Part shown: positions 4,898 to 7,458 of the stretch, piece after piece | How the letters are laid out: every line of letters begins with the position of its first letter | Numbering within the stretch: position 1 is the stretch's first letter | Assembly: GCA_030613045.1 (NCBI GenBank) | Contig: JAUWMS010000109.1 | Span: forward strand, 1-7,458 | Length of the DNA stretch: 7,458 bases | From: Candidatus Latescibacterota bacterium | GTDB taxonomy: Bacteria; Latescibacterota; 4484-107 | Reading direction: 5' to 3' | Translations under genes and position numbers: made by a program | Notes under the pieces: generated by a model | What the model saw: only the letters and a program-made list of their open reading frames with translations | Told to the model about the DNA's origin: nothing | Databases searched by the model: none

Positions 4898-7458
4898 TCA
4901 GTCTCCGCGTCCGATCAACACAAAGGGCGCCCAGTAATAGGGATGCGGCGCTTGTTCGCGGACTTTGCATTGCGCTTTTCTCAGGGCCTCCGCTCTGGTG
5001 GCTCCTGCGCTCCAATGCTCGTAGAATGCGAGCATCAGTTCGGCGGTGCAGAAGTCGTCCGTGCGCCAGAGGCTCACGAGAAGCGATCCTGCTCCGGCGG
5101 ACAGGAATCCCCGTACCATGCCCAACAGTTCGTCGCCGCCGACGACTGCGCTCGTGCCCGATTCGCACGCGCTCAACGTGACGAGCGAGGCATCAAAATC
5201 CAGCGCACGAATGCCGTCCGCGGTTACGGAGCCGTCCTCGAAGCGGAGGGAGGAATAGCCCGGATTGTCCTGGCGGAATACGCCGTGGCAAGCGAGATGC
5301 ACCACGTCGTACGTGCCCTCCCTTCGGGAGAATGCCTCCGTCGTGGCTTGTTCGCCCAACAAGACCTCGGCCCGAGGGAATGTCCGCGCTACGCCCCGTA
5401 CCTCTTCTTCGACGCAGGGCATCCGTTCGTCCGGCACGCCCATCACCAGCGCCCTGCCCTCGTCCCCTCCCCGAAGGTGAGAAGGTGAGAAAGTGAGACG
5501 GTGAGAGGGGGAGTCTTCCACTTTTTCACTTTCCCACTTTCGCTCACTGTTTCTCAGACAGTGGGAGAGGACGGTGAGGCTTGGGGCGTAGGATACTTCG
5601 ACTTGATCGTTCACGTACGTTTCGCCGTCCCACAAAGCATGGAAGGGTACTTTGTGCAGAGAGCCGTGGGGAATGATGATCCACTTTGTCGTGCGCTGCA
5701 ATTTCTTTCGGATGGGGCGAATCAGCAGGTTGTAGAGTTCGCCGAGTTGGAGCTTCGCATTTCGGGTCCATTGGTTGCGTCGCTTTTCTATGATTTTCGG
5801 TCCGAAGTCGAATTGCTCGATATTGAACTCCCACTGCAGAATCGTCCGCTCGATTCGGTCCGAGGGACTGCGCAGTTCGGACAAGTCCCAATGGTTTTGC
5901 CGGATCACGAATACCATCAGGGTTCCCCGCATTTCGTAGTATTCCAGCACGGCGGTATCCCGATCAATGACCTGCTGCGCCGCCTTCAGGGATACGGTTT
6001 CGCCCGTGCCGTGCACGCGCGCTTTCTCCGCGCCCGATAATACCCGCTCCATCTCCGCAATGCGTCGGCCCCGATCCTGCGTTCGGTTCATATCCTCGCC
6101 CTCCGTGGCTTGGTGCGCTTGCTCATGCAGATAGATCAGTCGCTCCCTCAGATTTCGGATGCGATCCCGCGCCTGGCGTCCCGCGGCTCGATCCTCCAGC
6201 ACGTCCACCAGCGTCCGGGATTTGGAGCGCTCCACCAATCCGAACGCCATCTCGGTGTGGCCCTGTTTGAGACACAGCGCGACTGTGTCCTCGTACAGGT
6301 TCATACGCCTCTCCGAAAAGGAGATACGATAGGCCTCGATTCCCAAAAGGGCCCGCATCCGTTCCAGACGCTCGATGGCCCGCATATACCAGACCGAGGC
6401 TTCCTCCGTCGCGCCTTCCGCTTCCCGGACTTTGCCCAATCCGTGTTCCGCTTTGCAGGCGATCTCCTCCAGATGCCGCCCTTCGGCCTCCCCAAGGGTG
6501 TTTTTCCATATCCGGTGCGCTTGTTCGTTCCATCCCCAGCGCCGGTAGATCTCCGCAATATCCGAGTCCACCCGAAGCCGGTCTGCGATCAATCCTTCCC
6601 GGGAAAAAACGCTCCGCGCCTTTTGAGCGGCCTCTAAGGCGTCTCTCAGATCGCCCGAAGCGAGGGCCAATTCCGACAGATCCCAGTCCACCTCCGCCAC
6701 CTGAGTCGCTACGCCGAGCTCCTCGAAGGTTGCCCGGCAGGTTTCTAGAATTTTCTGCGCGTCCGCAATGCGTCCGGCGCGGCCCAGCGCTTTTCCCTCC
6801 ACCGCTCTGGATCGGGCATGGTTAGTGCGCATACTCAGAGATTCAAACGCAGACGACGCTTTGCGCGCGGTGGTCAGGGCTTCTTCAATTAAGTTGATCT
6901 TGAGATATACCTCCGCCGCGTGCAGTTGCGCGATGGCGGCTTCCGCGTGCATGCCCAGTTCGGTGAATTGGGCGTCTCCCTCCTCCAAAAATTTCAGGGC
7001 CTCGTCGTATCGTCCCATCCGCTCTGAGAAGAAGGAGCGCTCCAGATCCACCTTCGCCGAGGCTATGTGCATGCCCTCCTCGTGGAATATAGAAGCGCAC
7101 TGATCAAAGACTTCCCGAGCCGGACCGATCTCGTCCCTGGAGAGACAGACCGCGGCCAAATTTGCCTGGGCCAGCGCGGCTTCCCAGTGCCTTCCGGTTT
7201 GCTCGAACAGCCGGATCGCTTCCAATATCTTGGTTTTGGCCTCCTGGAACTGTCCCTTCTTGGCGAACACGATCCCGGCGTTGACCTCCAATCGTGCCCG
7301 GTCTGCCTCCTCGGTCAGCAGGGGCATGGCCTCGCCGCAGGTCGCCAACGCCTCCTCGTAACGGCCCAGGTACATCAGCGCACGCACCCGCTCCGTCCGG
7401 GCTTTTGCCGCCTGCCTGCGATCTTTTAGACGCTCAAATTCCTCCACCGCCTCGTCCA
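4898..7458 (-). CDS. TPR-CHAT protein, caspase-like peptidase domain with intact dyad (5' end outside window)
   Basis: An 852-residue C-terminal part is visible, numbered from the first full codon at 7456. Residues 1-370 hold nine TPR-like helical pairs (for example RYEEA, QFQEA, RYDEA). Residues 360-425 match the linker typical of TPR-CHAT proteins (AFGLVERSKSRTLVDVLE), then comes a charged, probably coiled-coil stretch to about 483. The CHAT domain (PF12770-type, caspase-like cysteine peptidase) covers about 583-852: IIPHGSLHKVPFHALWDG, VSYAPSL, catalytic His724 in VHLACHG, catalytic Cys764 in LSACESG, and the terminal YYWAPFVLIG. No signal peptide can be seen, and the family is usually cytoplasmic. 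Its TPRs are expected to bind a partner or activator that controls proteolysis. The frame enters the window as DEAVEEFERL, so the GTG at 7447 is probably an internal valine. An octamer-repeat linker lies at residues 637-661. No cas genes are visible, so nothing ties it to the CRISPR-associated Csx29 type. Confidence 0.96.
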   Translation of the reverse strand, partial: DEAVEEFERLKDRRQAAKARTERVRALMYLGRYEEALATCGEAMPLLTEEADRARLEVNAGIVFAKKGQFQEAKTKILEAIRLFEQTGRHWEAALAQANLAAVCLSRDEIGPAREVFDQCASIFHEEGMHIASAKVDLERSFFSERMGRYDEALKFLEEGDAQFTELGMHAEAAIAQLHAAEVYLKINLIEEALTTARKASSAFESLSMRTNHARSRAVEGKALGRAGRIADAQKILETCRATFEELGVATQVAEVDWDLSELALASGDLRDALEAAQKARSVFSREGLIADRLRVDSDIAEIYRRWGWNEQAHRIWKNTLGEAEGRHLEEIACKAEHGLGKVREAEGATEEASVWYMRAIERLERMRALLGIEAYRISFSERRMNLYEDTVALCLKQGHTEMAFGLVERSKSRTLVDVLEDRAAGRQARDRIRNLRERLIYLHEQAHQATEGEDMNRTQDRGRRIAEMERVLSGAEKARVHGTGETVSLKAAQQVIDRDTAVLEYYEMRGTLMVFVIRQNHWDLSELRSPSDRIERTILQWEFNIEQFDFGPKIIEKRRNQWTRNAKLQLGELYNLLIRPIRKKLQRTTKWIIIPHGSLHKVPFHALWDGETYVNDQVEVSYAPSLTVLSHCLRNSERKWESEKVEDSPSHRLTFSPSHLRGGDEGRALVMGVPDERMPCVEEEVRGVARTFPRAEVLLGEQATTEAFSRREGTYDVVHLACHGVFRQDNPGYSSLRFEDGSVTADGIRALDFDASLVTLSACESGTSAVVGGDELLGMVRGFLSAGAGSLLVSLWRTDDFCTAELMLAFYEHWSAGATRAEALRKAQCKVREQAPHPYYWAPFVLIGRGD
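5474..5547 (-). repeat. Inverted octamer array translated as a linker in the CHAT protein
   Basis: On the plus strand five 8-bp units of the form RRRGKGAG (AAGGTGAG, AAAGTGAG, ACGGTGAG, AGGGGGAG) fill 5474-5513. They are followed by units of the form TTTYYCAC (TCTTCCAC, TTTTTCAC, TTTCCCAC and a 10-bp TTTCGCTCAC). The two halves are roughly reverse complements, so the array is an imperfect palindrome. It is read in frame as a low-complexity Ser/His/Glu-rich segment (SERKWESEK, SPSHRLTFSPSHL) at a variable junction between the VSYAPSL motif and the ALVMG strand of the CHAT domain. A further 6-bp hairpin (CACTGT/ACAGTG, 5545-5563) adjoins it. Confidence 0.8.

Noticed and set aside
7445..7447. 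GTG as the start codon of the CHAT gene
   Set aside because: The frame is open upstream to the window edge and reads DEAVEEF, like a TPR helix. No SD can be seen, so the true start is outside the window.
4898..7458. CHAT protein as Csx29 of a type III-E CRISPR (Craspase) system
   Set aside because: No Cas7-11 or other cas gene and no CRISPR array lies in the window. TPR-CHAT proteins are widespread outside CRISPR loci.

Overview
The window looks like a piece of a bacterial genome from the FCB-like or candidate-phylum side of the tree (Poribacteria, KSB1, Latescibacterota or similar). This placement is an inference. It rests on a type-A (T9SS/FlgD-like) C-terminal sorting domain, dockerin and CARDB modules in secreted proteins, a TPR-CHAT protein, moderately high GC coding DNA, and period-7 tandem repeats that read through signal peptides. 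No rRNA, tRNA or housekeeping marker is present to fix the taxonomy.

All three genes run on the minus strand, so transcription goes right to left. (1) 7458 to 4898 is the C-terminal 852 residues of a TPR-CHAT protein. It has nine TPR-like repeats, eight of them on an exact 40-residue step, then a caspase-fold CHAT peptidase domain with an intact His/Cys dyad; its N-terminus lies beyond the right edge. (2) 4729 to 3290 is a complete 479-aa secreted protein: signal peptide, CARDB, dockerin-like module, CARDB, C-terminal sorting domain. (3) 2939 to 1 is the first 979 residues of a large secreted protein. It has a signal peptide, BsuPI-like beta domains and five carboxypeptidase-regulatory-like repeats, each with a variable acidic loop at the same position; its C-terminus lies beyond the left edge.

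The gaps are 168 bp (CHAT to CARDB gene) and 350 bp (CARDB gene to the large gene). The 168-bp gap holds a heptamer array, a strong hairpin and a weaker leader stem-loop. The 350-bp gap holds a 207-bp segment with perfect 17-bp terminal inverted repeats and short flanking direct repeats (MITE-like). That segment has an AT-rich core that may carry the promoter of the large gene.

The most unusual property is the repeat ecology. In-register 7-bp arrays sit in both gaps and inside both signal-peptide coding regions, and an inverted 8-bp array is translated as a linker in the CHAT protein. The main heptamer (TTCACGT) is open in all three frames on one strand and has stops in all three frames on the other. 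It can therefore enter a gene in one orientation without breaking any reading frame. The three genes could form a unit with an intracellular protease-type signalling protein beside two secreted binding proteins, but only their co-orientation and adjacency support that.
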